Shown: positions 28,769-38,889, numbered from the stretch's first letter. The stretch: DNA of 64,000 nt from Arsenophonus sp. (GCA_031446085.1 CP132901.1:248001-312000); one strand, 5' to 3'. Numbers and translations are program-made. Notes: a model not told the origin generated them from the letters alone.

Positions 28769-29545
28769 CTATCTATAAGTATTAGAAAAATTTTTTGTTT
28801 TTTCAATATCTTTAATTTCATTTATTGAAAAAATTCTATGGTTATTTATTAATAATACGTAAATTTTTTCTTCATTCCAGAGATACCTAAGTTGTTCTAA
28901 CATTTCAATTTTTTCTATTGGACTTTCTCCCCATTTAATATAATTTAAAATAGAAAAAACACGATATGCATAAATACCTATATGATGAAAGTAATGTTTT
29001 TTTTCTTTTTCGATTAAAATTTCACTATTTATTGAACTATATTTAAAAGGTATAGGTGCTCTAGAAAAATATAATGCATAATTTTTTTTATTTAAAATAA
29101 CTTTTACTATAGATGGATTTAACAAATCTTCTTTTTTATGAATATTACAAGCTACAGTACTTATATTAGTTTTTTTTAAAAAAATACTATTTGCTACTTT
29201 ATTAATAATATTTGAAGAAATAAAAGGCTCATCAGCTTGAACATTTACTATTACATCCTCATGATGTAAGTTATATTTATTAATAACTTCAGAAATTCTT
29301 TCAGTTCCTGATTGATGTGTATTACATGTCATACATACTAGAATATTTTTTTCTGTTCGTCGTAATATTATATCTCTAATTTTTTTATTATCAGTAGCAA
29401 CTATTACTTTTTTAGCATTAGATTTCAATGCATTTTCTAATACTCTAATAATCATAGGTTTTCCAAAAATACTATATAAAACTTTTTTTGGAAACCTGAC
29501 AGATGATAATCTTGCAGGTATAACGACAAAAAAATTTTTATTCAT
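28769..29545 (-). CDS. kdsB: 3-deoxy-manno-octulosonate cytidylyltransferase (CMP-Kdo synthetase)
   Basis: KdsB activates Kdo as CMP-Kdo for transfer to lipid A by WaaA. The motif [15 protein letters not shown] begins the protein; VQADEPFIS is the metal/nucleotide site, and HIGIYAYR is conserved. The 258 residues match the family (about 248-255). It overlaps the 3' end of ycaR by eight bases, matching the E. coli ycaR-kdsB arrangement, although lpxK is not upstream here. With kdsA in this window it shows that the Kdo branch of LPS synthesis is retained. Confidence 0.95.
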   Translation of the reverse strand: MNKNFFVVIPARLSSVRFPKKVLYSIFGKPMIIRVLENALKSNAKKVIVATDNKKIRDIILRRTEKNILVCMTCNTHQSGTERISEVINKYNLHHEDVIVNVQADEPFISSNIINKVANSIFLKKTNISTVACNIHKKEDLLNPSIVKVILNKKNYALYFSRAPIPFKYSSINSEILIEKEKKHYFHHIGIYAYRVFSILNYIKWGESPIEKIEMLEQLRYLWNEEKIYVLLINNHRIFSINEIKDIEKTKNFSNTYR

Positions 29546-29729
29546 CTAAAGATATCTTCCTTGCTTCTTCTTTTAATAATACTGGAATATTGTTACGTAT
29601 TGGATATGCGAGATGATCATTTTTACAAATAAATTCTACATTTTTAGAATCATAAAATAATTTTCCAAGACAAATAGGACATACAACTATTTTTAATAAA
29701 AATGCATCTATCATTTTTTTATTTACCAA
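29538..29729 (-). CDS. ycaR: Trm112-like zinc-ribbon protein YcaR
   Basis: This 63-residue protein has [17 protein letters not shown], a CPxC half-ribbon and a C-terminal [20 protein letters not shown] that define the UPF0434/YcaR family; the second cysteine pair is reduced to one residue in FICKND. Biochemical function is not established. It sits just upstream of and overlaps kdsB, as in E. coli, and so is probably co-transcribed with it from a promoter near the tRNA genes. Confidence 0.9.
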   Translation of the reverse strand: MVNKKMIDAFLLKIVVCPICLGKLFYDSKNVEFICKNDHLAYPIRNNIPVLLKEEARKISLDE

Positions 29730-29783
29730 TAAAAAATTTTATTTTTAAATAAATAATAAAATATTTAAAAATAAAATTTTTTA

Positions 29784-29857
29784 CGCATCCAGGAGGATTC
29801 GAACCTCCGACCGCTCGGTTCGTAGCCGAGTACTCTATCCAACTGAGCTATGGATGC
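29784..29857 (-). tRNA. argV: tRNA-Arg (anticodon ACG, read as ICG)
   Basis: The reverse strand folds as a full cloverleaf: acceptor GCATCCA/TGGATGC, D-arm GCTCAGTTGGATAGAGT, anticodon stem CTCGG/CCGAG with loop CTACGAA, and T-arm GGAGGTTCGAATCCTCC. No CCA is encoded. A34 must be deaminated by TadA. E. coli has a serV-argVYZQ cluster next to csrA; here one Arg and one Ser gene remain at that place. Confidence 0.97.
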
Positions 29858-29875
29858 AAAAAAAATATATCAATT

Positions 29876-29963
29876 CGGTGAAAGAGGGATTCGAACCCTC
29901 GATGTAGTTCAACTACATACTCCCTTAGCAGGGGAGCGCCTTCAACCACTCGGCCACATCACC
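29876..29963 (-). tRNA. serV: tRNA-Ser (anticodon GCT)
   Basis: The reverse strand begins GGTGATGTGGCCGAGTGG and has anticodon loop CTGCTAA, a long variable arm (TATGTAGTTGAACTACATC) and T-arm GAGGGTTCGAATCCCTC. The acceptor stem GGTGATG against TTTCACC has a T-T mismatch at 6-67 and a G-T pair at 7-66. The discriminator is G, with no encoded CCA. It matches E. coli serV in place and identity. Confidence 0.96.
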
Positions 29964-30265
29964 ATTAAATTTAATTTTAATAAATATTATTATATTTTAA
30001 ATATTATCAGATACAAACTAGAATAATTATATTATTTTTAATAAAAAACTAAAATAGTTTTATTTAAAATAAAACTATAATTTTAATTATAAAATACAAT
30101 GAATATCTTAAAAATTTTATTTTTAAATATAAAAAATCTATATTTTATTTAATTCTTTTTATCTTTGAATAAAAAGTTAAATAAAAAACTATTATAGTTT
30201 TTTATTTAAAAAAAATTAATATTTTATTTTTAAATTAAAATAATTTAAGAAAAATTATTTATTGA
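29964..30265. other. Non-coding gap between tRNA-Ser and csrA
   Basis: About 300 bases of A/T-rich sequence with imperfect short repeats of AAAACTATAATT type. It occupies the place where extra arg tRNA genes lie in E. coli, but I see no tRNA remnant. It should hold the promoter for the tRNA pair. Confidence 0.5.
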
Positions 30266-30442
30266 TTACAATATTTTGTTAGCCTGCTGAATACGTTGAT
30301 AAATTTCTTCGCGATGTACAGAAATATTTTTAGGTGCATTAACACCAAGACGTACCTGATTTCCTTTAATACCTAAAACTGTAACTGTGATGTTATCGTT
30401 TATTATAAGTGTTTCACCAACTCGACGAGTCAGAATAAGCAT
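30266..30442 (-). CDS. csrA: Carbon storage regulator CsrA
   Basis: CsrA is a dimeric RNA-binding protein that blocks or stabilises target mRNAs at GGA motifs. The 58-residue reading frame is [55 protein letters not shown]. The RNA-contact residues in LTRR near the N-terminus and VHREEI near residue 44 are intact. An AAGGAG site is six bases or so before the ATG. The alaS-csrA-tRNA order is ancestral. Sequence conservation is striking for a post-transcriptional regulator in so small a genome. Confidence 0.95.
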   Translation of the reverse strand: MLILTRRVGETLIINDNITVTVLGIKGNQVRLGVNAPKNISVHREEIYQRIQQANKIL

Positions 30443-30544
30443 TCTTTGCTCCTTGAAATTATAAAGTAGTGAGATTTTGTTGAAAAGAAGAATTATTTTT
30501 TTATCTTAAATAAGATAACATAATGAAAAAAATTATTTAATTCA

Positions 30545-33184
30545 TTAAATAATTTTTAGATTAATCCATTTTTCAATAGAGGTCAAAATTATAGATAAAT
30601 TTTTTATTTTATCTCCTCTAGCTTGTGCTATTTCAACATTCCCTCCTCCTTTAATATGTATTTTTTTATTAATAAATAAAATAATTTCATTCGAACTAAT
30701 TTTATTTATTATTTTTTTACTAACACTGGAAATGACAAAAAAATTTTTCTCTCTAATACTAAATAAAACAATAATAGAAATTCTTAATTGCTCTTTTAAT
30801 TTACGAATTATTAAATACAATTCTTTTTGTTCAAAATTTTTTAAAGACTGTACCAATATATTAACATTATTAATACATTTATTTTTTTTAATAAGATCCA
30901 TAACCTTTTTATCTACTCTATTTTTTTTATATTTATTTATTTTTTTTTCAAAATTATAATTTTTATTCAAAATATCTTTTATTTTTTTTAATAATTTTTC
31001 ATCGTTAACATTTATTTCTTTTTTAATACTATTTAATAGACTTAATTTTTCAAGAACATAATTAACAGCTGTATTCCCTGTAATACCTTCAATTCTATAT
31101 ATACCTGATCCAATATTTTCTTTTCTTTTTATATGAAAAAATCCTATATCACCAGTACGTTCTACATGTGTACCTCCACATAATTCTAAAGAAAACTTAT
31201 TTCCCATATCAACAACGCGCACTTTTTCTTCATATTCTTTATCTACTAATCCAATTGCACCGCTCTTCTTTGCTTTATCTATAGATATAATTTTGCTACA
31301 AATCGGATAATTTTTCTGAATTTCTAAATTCACTATATTTTCAATTTTATCTAAATCCATATTTGTAATATTTTTAAAATGCGTAAAATCAAAACGAAAA
31401 TAATTTTCATTTATAAATGATCCTTTTTGTAAAATGTGTTTTCCAAACATGTAAAGCAAAGTTGCATGTAACAAATGTGTAGCAGAATGATTAATAGATA
31501 TTGCTTGTCTTCTATAAAAATCTATTTCTGCTTTTATCACATCATTTTTCTTTATTTTTCCAAAAATCAACTTACCAAAATGTAATATTGTTTTTCCATA
31601 TTTCTGAGTATTAGAAACTAAAAATTTAGATTGATCATTATATAATAATCCGGTATCACCAATTTGCCCTCCAGATTCCATATAAAATGGAGTTTGATCT
31701 ATTATAATAATACCTGATTCGTTTTTATTTAAAATATCAACAATTTTATTATTATGATTTATAATGCATATTACAATACTTTTTAATTTAAAACTATTAT
31801 AACCTTTAAAAACAGTATTATAATTCAAATTTATTAATTTTTGATAAGATGAAAATCTGATATTAGATTGTTTACTTTGATTTTTCTGATTCTGCATGGC
31901 TAACAGAAAATCTGATTTACTAATTCTAATATTTCTTTCTTTACAAATTTCAAAAGATAAATCAAATGGAAAACCATACGTATCATATAAATTAAATATT
32001 ATTTTTCCAGATAAAATATTATCTTTCACTTTTTCCAATTCTTTAATTAATATTTTCATTCCATTTGATAACGTTAAATTAAATTTTTTTTCTTCATTTT
32101 TAATAATATTTCTAATAAAAACATTTTTCTCATTTAAAGTTTGAAATATATTTCCTACTACTTTAATAAAAGGGTCAACTAATCTATAAAAAAATATTTC
32201 TTTTATGCCTAACATATATCCATGACGAATTGCACGTCTAATAATACGACGTAACACATATCCTCTTCCAGAATTAGAAGGCAATATACCATCATCAATT
32301 AATAAAGATACAGATCTAATATGGTCTGAAAGAACTTTTAATGATCTATGTCTTATATCGTTATAATTTAAGGTTTTTGCTATACATAATAGCAATTCTC
32401 TAAATATATCAGTTTCATAACTAGAATCTACATTTTGTAATATTGCTGAAATACGTTCTAATCCCATTCCAGTATCTATAGAAGGTTTTTTTAATTTTAA
32501 TAAACTACCATCCAATTGACGATTAAATTCAATAAAAACAATATTCCAAATTTCAATGAATCTATCACGATCATCAATATCTAATTGATTGATACAAGAA
32601 TGAGATAAATTTTCTTGAATATTATAAAAAATTTCAGTACAAGGACCACATGGACCAGTATCACCCATTTTCCAAAAATTATCAGAAATAGATGATTTTG
32701 AATAATTTTTTTTCTTAATAATATGAGATTTATCAATACCTATATCTTTAATCCAGATATTATATGTTTCATTATCTTCATAATGAATTGTAACCCATAT
32801 TTTTTTTACTTCTAAATTAAACCATTCTTTACTTGTTAATAATTCCCAAGCATATCTTATAGCATCTCTTTTAAAATAGTCACCAAAACTAAAATTTCCT
32901 AACATTTCAAAAAAAGTATGATGATAATTAGTATATCCTACTTTATCTAAATCATTATCTTTTCCACCTACTCTAAGACATTTTTGAATTGTAACAACTC
33001 TTGAATATTTACTACTACTTGGTACTAAAAAAAAATCTTTAAATTGATTCATTCCAGCATTGGTAAATAATAATGTAGGATCATTTTTTAATACTAATGA
33101 ACTACTTGGTAATATTTTATGTTTTTTCATTTTAAAAAAATCAAAAAACATTTGACGAATTTCAATTGAACTTTTGTAGTTCAT
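30545..33184 (-). CDS. alaS: Alanyl-tRNA synthetase
   Basis: AlaS charges tRNA-Ala and edits mischarged Ser and Gly. The 879 residues match the full-length enzyme (876). Motif regions FTNAGMNQFKDFFL, TYHHTFFEMLGNFSFGDYF (here NYHHTFFEMLGNFSFGDYF) and GMGLERISAILQ belong to the catalytic core. The editing domain shows HSATHLLHATL and the zinc site CGGTHVERTGDIG. The C-Ala domain ends KGGGNVEIAQARGDK, so aminoacylation, editing and C-terminal modules are all kept. It lies upstream of csrA on the same strand; recA, which is upstream in E. coli, is not present. Confidence 0.98.
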   Translation of the reverse strand: MNYKSSIEIRQMFFDFFKMKKHKILPSSSLVLKNDPTLLFTNAGMNQFKDFFLVPSSSKYSRVVTIQKCLRVGGKDNDLDKVGYTNYHHTFFEMLGNFSFGDYFKRDAIRYAWELLTSKEWFNLEVKKIWVTIHYEDNETYNIWIKDIGIDKSHIIKKKNYSKSSISDNFWKMGDTGPCGPCTEIFYNIQENLSHSCINQLDIDDRDRFIEIWNIVFIEFNRQLDGSLLKLKKPSIDTGMGLERISAILQNVDSSYETDIFRELLLCIAKTLNYNDIRHRSLKVLSDHIRSVSLLIDDGILPSNSGRGYVLRRIIRRAIRHGYMLGIKEIFFYRLVDPFIKVVGNIFQTLNEKNVFIRNIIKNEEKKFNLTLSNGMKILIKELEKVKDNILSGKIIFNLYDTYGFPFDLSFEICKERNIRISKSDFLLAMQNQKNQSKQSNIRFSSYQKLINLNYNTVFKGYNSFKLKSIVICIINHNNKIVDILNKNESGIIIIDQTPFYMESGGQIGDTGLLYNDQSKFLVSNTQKYGKTILHFGKLIFGKIKKNDVIKAEIDFYRRQAISINHSATHLLHATLLYMFGKHILQKGSFINENYFRFDFTHFKNITNMDLDKIENIVNLEIQKNYPICSKIISIDKAKKSGAIGLVDKEYEEKVRVVDMGNKFSLELCGGTHVERTGDIGFFHIKRKENIGSGIYRIEGITGNTAVNYVLEKLSLLNSIKKEINVNDEKLLKKIKDILNKNYNFEKKINKYKKNRVDKKVMDLIKKNKCINNVNILVQSLKNFEQKELYLIIRKLKEQLRISIIVLFSIREKNFFVISSVSKKIINKISSNEIILFINKKIHIKGGGNVEIAQARGDKIKNLSIILTSIEKWINLKII

Positions 33185-33677
33185 AATAATCCTAAAGTTT
33201 ATAAGTTTAAAAAAAAAATATAAAAAATTATAAGATGTTTTTTAAAAAAAAATCTGAATTCACTTAAATATTTTTATATTTCATTTAAAATGAAATGTAT
33301 TTTAAATACATAATTAAAAGTGGAAAAAAACACAAAAAAAATTTTAATAAAATAAGTTTATTTTTATGCTACTCTTTATCATTTATATAATATACACTAT
33401 GTATTCATGTCAAATATAAATAAATATTGGTAATAAAATATAACTATTTTTGATATTTATTTAAAACAGTTAGCCAAAATAATAAAATATTCCAAATCAC
33501 CATTAGTTTGATCATGCTACCATTATATAAAAAAATATAACATTTTGGACTAAATATCATAACATGATAGAATAATCTAAATTTGTATTGGAATAATAAT
33601 TCCATGAGTGAATAAATTTAAAAACATGTATTGATAGTTAAATAAAAATACTTTATAACAACGGAGATAAGCTAATT
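33185..33677. other. Non-coding gap between alaS and ssb
   Basis: This 493-base divergent region is A/T-rich with no open frame of note. It must contain the alaS and ssb promoters. I see no remnant of recA, RNA gene or strong hairpin. Confidence 0.55.
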
Positions 33678-34157
33678 ATGGCCAATAGAGGAATTAATAA
33701 AGTTATATTAATTGGAAACTTGGGACAAAATCCAGATATAAGATATATGCCAAATGGAGGAGCAGTGGCTAATATCACATTAGCTACTTCAGAAACATGG
33801 AAAGATAAAAAGAATAATGTAATAAAAGAAAAAACTGAATGGCATCGTGTCGTTATTTTTGGTAAATTGGCAGAAATTGCAAGAGAATATTTGCATAAAG
33901 GATCTCAAATATATATTGAAGGATCATTACAAACTAGAAAATGGCAAGACCAAAATGGTCAAGACCGTTATGTAACAGAAATTATTGTTAATATGAATGG
34001 AACATTACAAATGTTAGGGAAAAAAATAGAATCTAAACAAGACAATCTCGAAATGAATCAGAATTTTAATTATCAAATAGAAAAAAAAGACAGTAAATCT
34101 AACAAAATTGAAGAAGATATTTTAAACTTTAATGAAGATGAAGAAATTCCGTTTTAG
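33678..34157 (+). CDS. ssb: Single-stranded DNA-binding protein
   Basis: SSB coats ssDNA during replication and repair. The OB-fold begins [19 protein letters not shown] and includes [20 protein letters not shown] and [17 protein letters not shown]. The linker is short, and the acidic C-terminal tip ends DEDEEIPF, retaining the partner-docking Pro-Phe. Length is 159 residues against 178. A GGAG segment lies ahead of the ATG. The usual neighbour uvrA is not present. Confidence 0.97.
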   Translation: MANRGINKVILIGNLGQNPDIRYMPNGGAVANITLATSETWKDKKNNVIKEKTEWHRVVIFGKLAEIAREYLHKGSQIYIEGSLQTRKWQDQNGQDRYVTEIIVNMNGTLQMLGKKIESKQDNLEMNQNFNYQIEKKDSKSNKIEEDILNFNEDEEIPF

Positions 34158-34295
34158 TAACTTGAAATCATATTTTTATATGGTATATTAAATATAAAAA
34201 TTTCATACTTATATTAGTTATAAGTTATATATTTGTTTTACAGATTTATCTAACATTATTTTTCGAAAAATAACATTCACTTAAATGGTAATTTA

Positions 34296-35297
34296 ATGTC
34301 TATAAAAATTGGTATTAATGGATTTGGCCGTATCGGAAAAACAATTTTCCGTGCTGCTCAAAAAAGAAAAAATATATCAATTGTTGCTATAAATGATATT
34401 TCAGATTTTCATTATATAGGGTATATGATGAAATATGATTCAACTCATGGAGTTTTTTCAAATTCTGTTAAAATTGAAGATAACTATATTATAGTAAATA
34501 AAAAAAAAATTTATTGTATCTCAGAAAAATATCCAAAAAATATAAATTGGAATCAATTTGATGTTGATATAGTTATTGAAGCAACTGGATTATTCTTAGA
34601 TTATAAAAAATCTTTTCAGCATATAAAATCTGGTGCTAAAAAAGTAATTTTAACTGCACCCCCTATCTCTAACGATGTCCCTATATTTGTTATGGGAATT
34701 AATCATAAAAAATATAATAATGAAAAAATAATATCTAATGCTTCATGTACTACTTATTGTTTAGCACCAATTGCTAAAATTATTCATGAAAATTTTGGAA
34801 TAATTGAAGGATTTATGAGTACAATACATGCAGTAACATCAACACAAAAAACAGTAGATGGAACTACTAAAAAAAATTGGCGATTTGGTAGAAGTGCCTA
34901 TCAAAACATTATACCTTCATCTACCGGTGCAATTTATTCTATTGAAAAAATATTACCGGAACTAAAAAATAAATTAAAAGGCATATCATTTAGAGTTCCA
35001 ATATCTAATGTTTCACTACTTGATTTAACAATCAGATTAAAAAAAAACATAAATTATGAAGAACTTTTTTTTCATGTTAAAAAAGCTTCTAATTCATTCT
35101 TAAAAGGAATATTAAATTATACTACAGATGAAGTTGTTTCATCTGACTTCAATGGAGAAACAACAACTTCTATTATTGATATGAAAGCAAGTCAAATATT
35201 AAATAAAAATTTAATAAAATTGATTTCTTGGTATGACAATGAAACAGGTTATTCTAATAAAATCCTAGATTTAATCGAATATATTAGTAAAAAATAA
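34296..35297 (+). CDS. gapA: Glyceraldehyde-3-phosphate dehydrogenase
   Basis: GapA is the NAD-dependent glycolytic dehydrogenase. The 333 residues match E. coli GapA (331). INGFGRIGKTIFRAAQKR and AINDISD form the NAD site, Cys151 (in NASCTTYCLAP) is the nucleophile and His178 (STIHAVTSTQK) its partner. The family sequence ASCTTNCLAP carries tyrosine in place of asparagine at residue 154, and the RGGRGASQN segment has become RFGRSAYQN. WYDNETGYSNK is intact. The variation near the catalytic cysteine is unusual, though the frame and other motifs suggest a working enzyme. Confidence 0.95.
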   Translation: MSIKIGINGFGRIGKTIFRAAQKRKNISIVAINDISDFHYIGYMMKYDSTHGVFSNSVKIEDNYIIVNKKKIYCISEKYPKNINWNQFDVDIVIEATGLFLDYKKSFQHIKSGAKKVILTAPPISNDVPIFVMGINHKKYNNEKIISNASCTTYCLAPIAKIIHENFGIIEGFMSTIHAVTSTQKTVDGTTKKNWRFGRSAYQNIIPSSTGAIYSIEKILPELKNKLKGISFRVPISNVSLLDLTIRLKKNINYEELFFHVKKASNSFLKGILNYTTDEVVSSDFNGETTTSIIDMKASQILNKNLIKLISWYDNETGYSNKILDLIEYISKK

Positions 35298-35542
35298 AAA
35301 AAGTTATTAATAAATAAAGATATATCAAAAAATTATAATTTTTAATATATAAAAACTATAATTTTTTAAGTAAACATGTACTTCAGATTCAAATTTTATT
35401 TTTTTAAATTAAAATGATCAATTTATTCAACAAATATTATCCCTTCTTTTATACATCAATTATCTCTAATTAGAAAATATGTAAGTAATATGATAATATC
35501 ATTTCTAATTATTCTAAAAAATAAATAAAAAAAGGAATACTT

Positions 35543-37096
35543 ATGAATGTGAATATAACCAGAAAAAAATCTATTTTTATAGAAAAATTTCTAGGAAATA
35601 CACCTAAGTGGTATAAATTAACTATAATTATATTTTTAATAATCAATCCTATTTGTTTTTTATTAATAGATAAAAAACTAGGAGGATGGTTATTAATGAT
35701 AGAATTCATATTTACTTTAGCTATGGCTTTAAAATGTTATCCGTTGCAATCTGGTGGATTGCTAATAATAGAATCTGTAATCATAGGTATGACAAAAACG
35801 GAAAACATTAGCAACATTATTCATCAATATACAGAAGTTATTTTATTACTAATATTTATGGTATCATCAATTCATTTTTTAAAACCACTATTATTATATA
35901 TTTTTACAAAGTTCTTTCTCTCAATAAATTCTAAACGTATATTATCTCTATTCTTTTGTTTAGGAACAGCATTGCTTTCAGCATTTTTAGATGCTTTAAC
36001 GGTGATTGCTATATTAATTAGTATTTCTTTTAGTTTTTATAATCTTTATCAAAATTATACATTAAATAATTATAATAATGTTAAAAATATAATTACAAAT
36101 AATCAAGATACTAAAATATTTAAAAAAATGGAATTTAAATCAAAAATATTTTCTAAATTTTTACGTAATTTAATAATGCATGCAGTAATAGGGACAGCTT
36201 TAGGTGGAGTAATGACTATTGTTGGAGAACCTCAAAACTTAATTATAGCAAAATCTGTTCAATGGAATTTTAATCAATTTTTTTTACATATGCTTCCTGT
36301 AACTTTTCCAGTATTATTTTCATCTATATTACTTTGTTATTTATTGGAAAAATATAAATTATTTGGATATGGAATTGAACTAAATGAAGATATAAAAAAT
36401 TTTTTTAAAGAATATAATTCTATTAATAAAAAAATTAATAATAACTTTGAATTACTTATTCAAGTATTTGTCACAATATTACTTATAATAACATTAGTTT
36501 TCCATTTAGCCGAAGTTGGTTTAATTGGATTATCAATTATTATTTTAATGACTGTATTTTGTGGATTAGATGAAAAAAATGTTTTAAAAAAATCTTGTCA
36601 AGAAATATTACCATTTACAGGATTATTAATTACTTTTTTTGCCGTTATGTCAATTATTATTGACCAACAACTTTTTAAAGAATTTATATCATTTATTTTA
36701 GAGAAAACTGAAAAATCACAAATATTATTTGTATATTTATTTAATGGATTGCTTTCAACAATTTCAGATAACGTTTTTGTTGGTGCTATATATATAAGAG
36801 AAGCTTTAAATTCATTTAATTTAAACTTAATTACAAAAAAACAATATGAATATTTAGTAGTTGCAATTAATACAGGTACAAATCTACCTTCTATAGCAAC
36901 TCCTAATGGTCAAGCTGCATTTTTATATTTACTTACTTCACCTTTTGCAAAAATATTAAATCTATCTTATAAAAAAATGATGTATATGTCTTTACCATAT
37001 ACCATAGTAATTAGTATAGTCGGTTTAATATCAATAAATTTCTTTTTAATACCAACTACAACATATTTTATTCAACTAGGTTTATTACCTAAATAG
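35543..37096 (+). CDS. nhaB: Na+/H+ antiporter NhaB
   Basis: NhaB exports sodium in exchange for protons at the inner membrane. The 517 residues (E. coli 513) share FLGNTPKWYKLTIIIFLIINP, GGWLLMIEFIFTLAMALKCYPL, GTALGGVMTIVGEPQNLIIAK, NGLLSTISDNVFVGAIYI and AINTGTNLPSIATPNGQAAFL with NhaB (longest strings read in parts). About 11-12 hydrophobic segments are visible. The gene supports osmotic and pH balance and may reflect exposure to a changing ionic setting such as a gut lumen, which is inference. A GGAATACTT segment precedes the ATG. Confidence 0.95.
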   Translation: MNVNITRKKSIFIEKFLGNTPKWYKLTIIIFLIINPICFLLIDKKLGGWLLMIEFIFTLAMALKCYPLQSGGLLIIESVIIGMTKTENISNIIHQYTEVILLLIFMVSSIHFLKPLLLYIFTKFFLSINSKRILSLFFCLGTALLSAFLDALTVIAILISISFSFYNLYQNYTLNNYNNVKNIITNNQDTKIFKKMEFKSKIFSKFLRNLIMHAVIGTALGGVMTIVGEPQNLIIAKSVQWNFNQFFLHMLPVTFPVLFSSILLCYLLEKYKLFGYGIELNEDIKNFFKEYNSINKKINNNFELLIQVFVTILLIITLVFHLAEVGLIGLSIIILMTVFCGLDEKNVLKKSCQEILPFTGLLITFFAVMSIIIDQQLFKEFISFILEKTEKSQILFVYLFNGLLSTISDNVFVGAIYIREALNSFNLNLITKKQYEYLVVAINTGTNLPSIATPNGQAAFLYLLTSPFAKILNLSYKKMMYMSLPYTIVISIVGLISINFFLIPTTTYFIQLGLLPK

Positions 37097-37149
37097 TTTT
37101 TTTAAGAAATATTTAATAATTTAAATAAAAAAATAATTTACTATTTAAA

Positions 37150-37812
37150 ATGTGCAATTTTTTAAAAAATAAAACTATTTTATTATCTAAAATCAATCAA
37201 ATTATTGGTTTATCTTTGGGAGATCTTGCAAAACGTTTAAAAATTCCTATTCCATATAATTTAAAAAAAAAAAAAGGATGGATAGGTCAATTATTTGACA
37301 ATTTTTTTGGAGTTAATTTGATTCATCAATCAAACATTGATTTTCCTCATTTAGGTATTGAATTAAAAACTATCCCAATAAATCGTTATGGAAAACCATC
37401 ACAAAATACCTTTGTGTGTTCATTGTCATATATTAATAGTAATAATTTTAATTGGTTTCAGTCTTATATTCGTTATAAACTATCACATGTTTTATGGATA
37501 TTAATAGAAGAAGACAAAAAAATTCCTTTAAAAGAAAGAAAAATTATTAATTCTTTTTTATGGAAACCTTCTAAAAAAGAAGAGAATTGTATTCAAAAAG
37601 ATTGGGAAATATTAATGGATATTATTGTTTTTGGAAGATTAGAACAATTAAATAGTTATTATAGTAAAATATTAGAAATTAAAGTTAAAAGTTTTTACAA
37701 AAAAAATCAAACAATGTCCATTAACCAAAACGGTTTTATTTTTAAAAATTCACCAATAGCATTTTATTTAAAAAAAGATTTTACTAAAACAATCATAATA
37801 AAAAATTTTTAA
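37150..37812 (+). CDS. mutH: DNA mismatch repair endonuclease MutH
   Basis: MutH nicks the unmethylated strand at hemimethylated GATC in methyl-directed mismatch repair. The active-site region DFPHLGIELKTIP holds the catalytic Asp, Glu and Lys (the D-ExK set), and KGWIGQLFDNFFG, NTFVCSLSY and SFLWKPSKKEE are conserved. The 220 residues are near the usual 229. Residues 38-42 are encoded by a 13-A run (37263-37275), the longest such tract I found in a gene here. Keeping mutH implies that Dam methylation, MutS and MutL are also kept, but none is in this window. Confidence 0.94.
   Translation: MCNFLKNKTILLSKINQIIGLSLGDLAKRLKIPIPYNLKKKKGWIGQLFDNFFGVNLIHQSNIDFPHLGIELKTIPINRYGKPSQNTFVCSLSYINSNNFNWFQSYIRYKLSHVLWILIEEDKKIPLKERKIINSFLWKPSKKEENCIQKDWEILMDIIVFGRLEQLNSYYSKILEIKVKSFYKKNQTMSINQNGFIFKNSPIAFYLKKDFTKTIIIKNF
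37263..37275 (+). repeat. 13-base poly(A) tract within mutH
   Basis: Thirteen consecutive A bases encode a lysine run in frame. Tracts this long are prone to replication and transcription slippage, so a mixture of mutH products is likely. Confidence 0.9.
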
Positions 37813-37967
37813 AAAAAATATTATTTTAAAATTAAAATGAATTATTGACTATTTTATATAATAATGAGAAAATGAAATTTCTTTTTTATTTTTAATGTTT
37901 TTAGTTATAAACTATATTTATATATAAATAATTTTATTAAAAATAACAATATATTCTTATTCAAGAA

Positions 37968-38885
37968 ATGTCTTTTTTAAAATTGACGTATTTTCATCCA
38001 AAATACTGGATAATATGGTTAACAACTGGAATTATTTATTTACTTGTGTTATTGCCGTATCCAATAATATATTGGATTGGAATAAAATTAGGAAGATTGT
38101 CTAAATTTTTTTTAAAAAAAAGATTCAAAATAATAAAAAGAAATTTAGAATTATGTTTTCCAAATATGACTTTTAAAAAAAGGAAAAAGATTATTAAAAA
38201 AAATTTAGAATCTATTGGAATGGGATTATTAGAGACTGGAATGGCTTGGTTTTGGTCCGATAAAAGAATTAAAAATTGGTTTAAAATTAAAGGATATAAA
38301 AATATTTTAAATATAAAAAAAACAAGAAAAGGTATTATTTTAATTGGTATACATTTTTTAACACTTGAATTAGGAGCACGTATTTTAGGAATATTAAATC
38401 CAGGAGTAGGCGTTTTTAGACCACACAATAATCCATTAATTAATAAACTACAAACCTGGGGTAGATTACGTTCTAATAAATGCATGATCGATAGAAAACA
38501 TGTAAAAAGTATGATTAAAAATTTAAAAAATGGAGAAATGTTATGGTATGCACCCGATCATGATTATGGACCAAAAAAAAGTGTTTTTGTTCCATTTTTT
38601 GCAATTACAAATACAGCAACCACAAAAGGAACATATATATTAACTAAATTAGCTAATCCTATTATAATTCCATTTACTCCAAGAAGATTAAACAAAGCAA
38701 AAGGTTATGAATTATTAATACAACCTCCTATCATCAAATATCCTCAAGAAAATGATATTTCAATAGCAAAATTTATGAATAAATTAATTGAAAAAGAAAT
38801 TATGAAAGCTCCAGAACAATATATGTGGCTACATAGAAGATTTAAAACAAGACCAAAAGGATTTAAATCTCTTTATCAAAAATAA
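37968..38885 (+). CDS. lpxL: Lipid A biosynthesis lauroyl acyltransferase
   Basis: LpxL (HtrB) adds a secondary acyl chain from acyl-ACP to Kdo2-lipid IVA at the inner membrane. The 305 residues match the family (306). One membrane anchor lies near residues 15-38; the acyltransferase motif HFLTLELGAR supplies the catalytic HxxxxE, and NLELCFPNMT, RPHNNPLINKLQTWGRLRSN, WYAPDHDYGP and APEQYMWLHRRFKTRP match LpxL better than LpxM. It faces rne tail to tail with four bases between. Together with kdsA, kdsB and waaG it shows an LPS-bearing outer membrane. Confidence 0.95.
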   Translation: MSFLKLTYFHPKYWIIWLTTGIIYLLVLLPYPIIYWIGIKLGRLSKFFLKKRFKIIKRNLELCFPNMTFKKRKKIIKKNLESIGMGLLETGMAWFWSDKRIKNWFKIKGYKNILNIKKTRKGIILIGIHFLTLELGARILGILNPGVGVFRPHNNPLINKLQTWGRLRSNKCMIDRKHVKSMIKNLKNGEMLWYAPDHDYGPKKSVFVPFFAITNTATTKGTYILTKLANPIIIPFTPRRLNKAKGYELLIQPPIIKYPQENDISIAKFMNKLIEKEIMKAPEQYMWLHRRFKTRPKGFKSLYQK

Positions 38886-38889
38886 AATG

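Noticed and set aside
38036..38485. A 149-codon open frame on the minus strand
   Set aside because: It lies wholly inside the well-conserved lpxL gene on the other strand and has no family features; it is a shadow frame.
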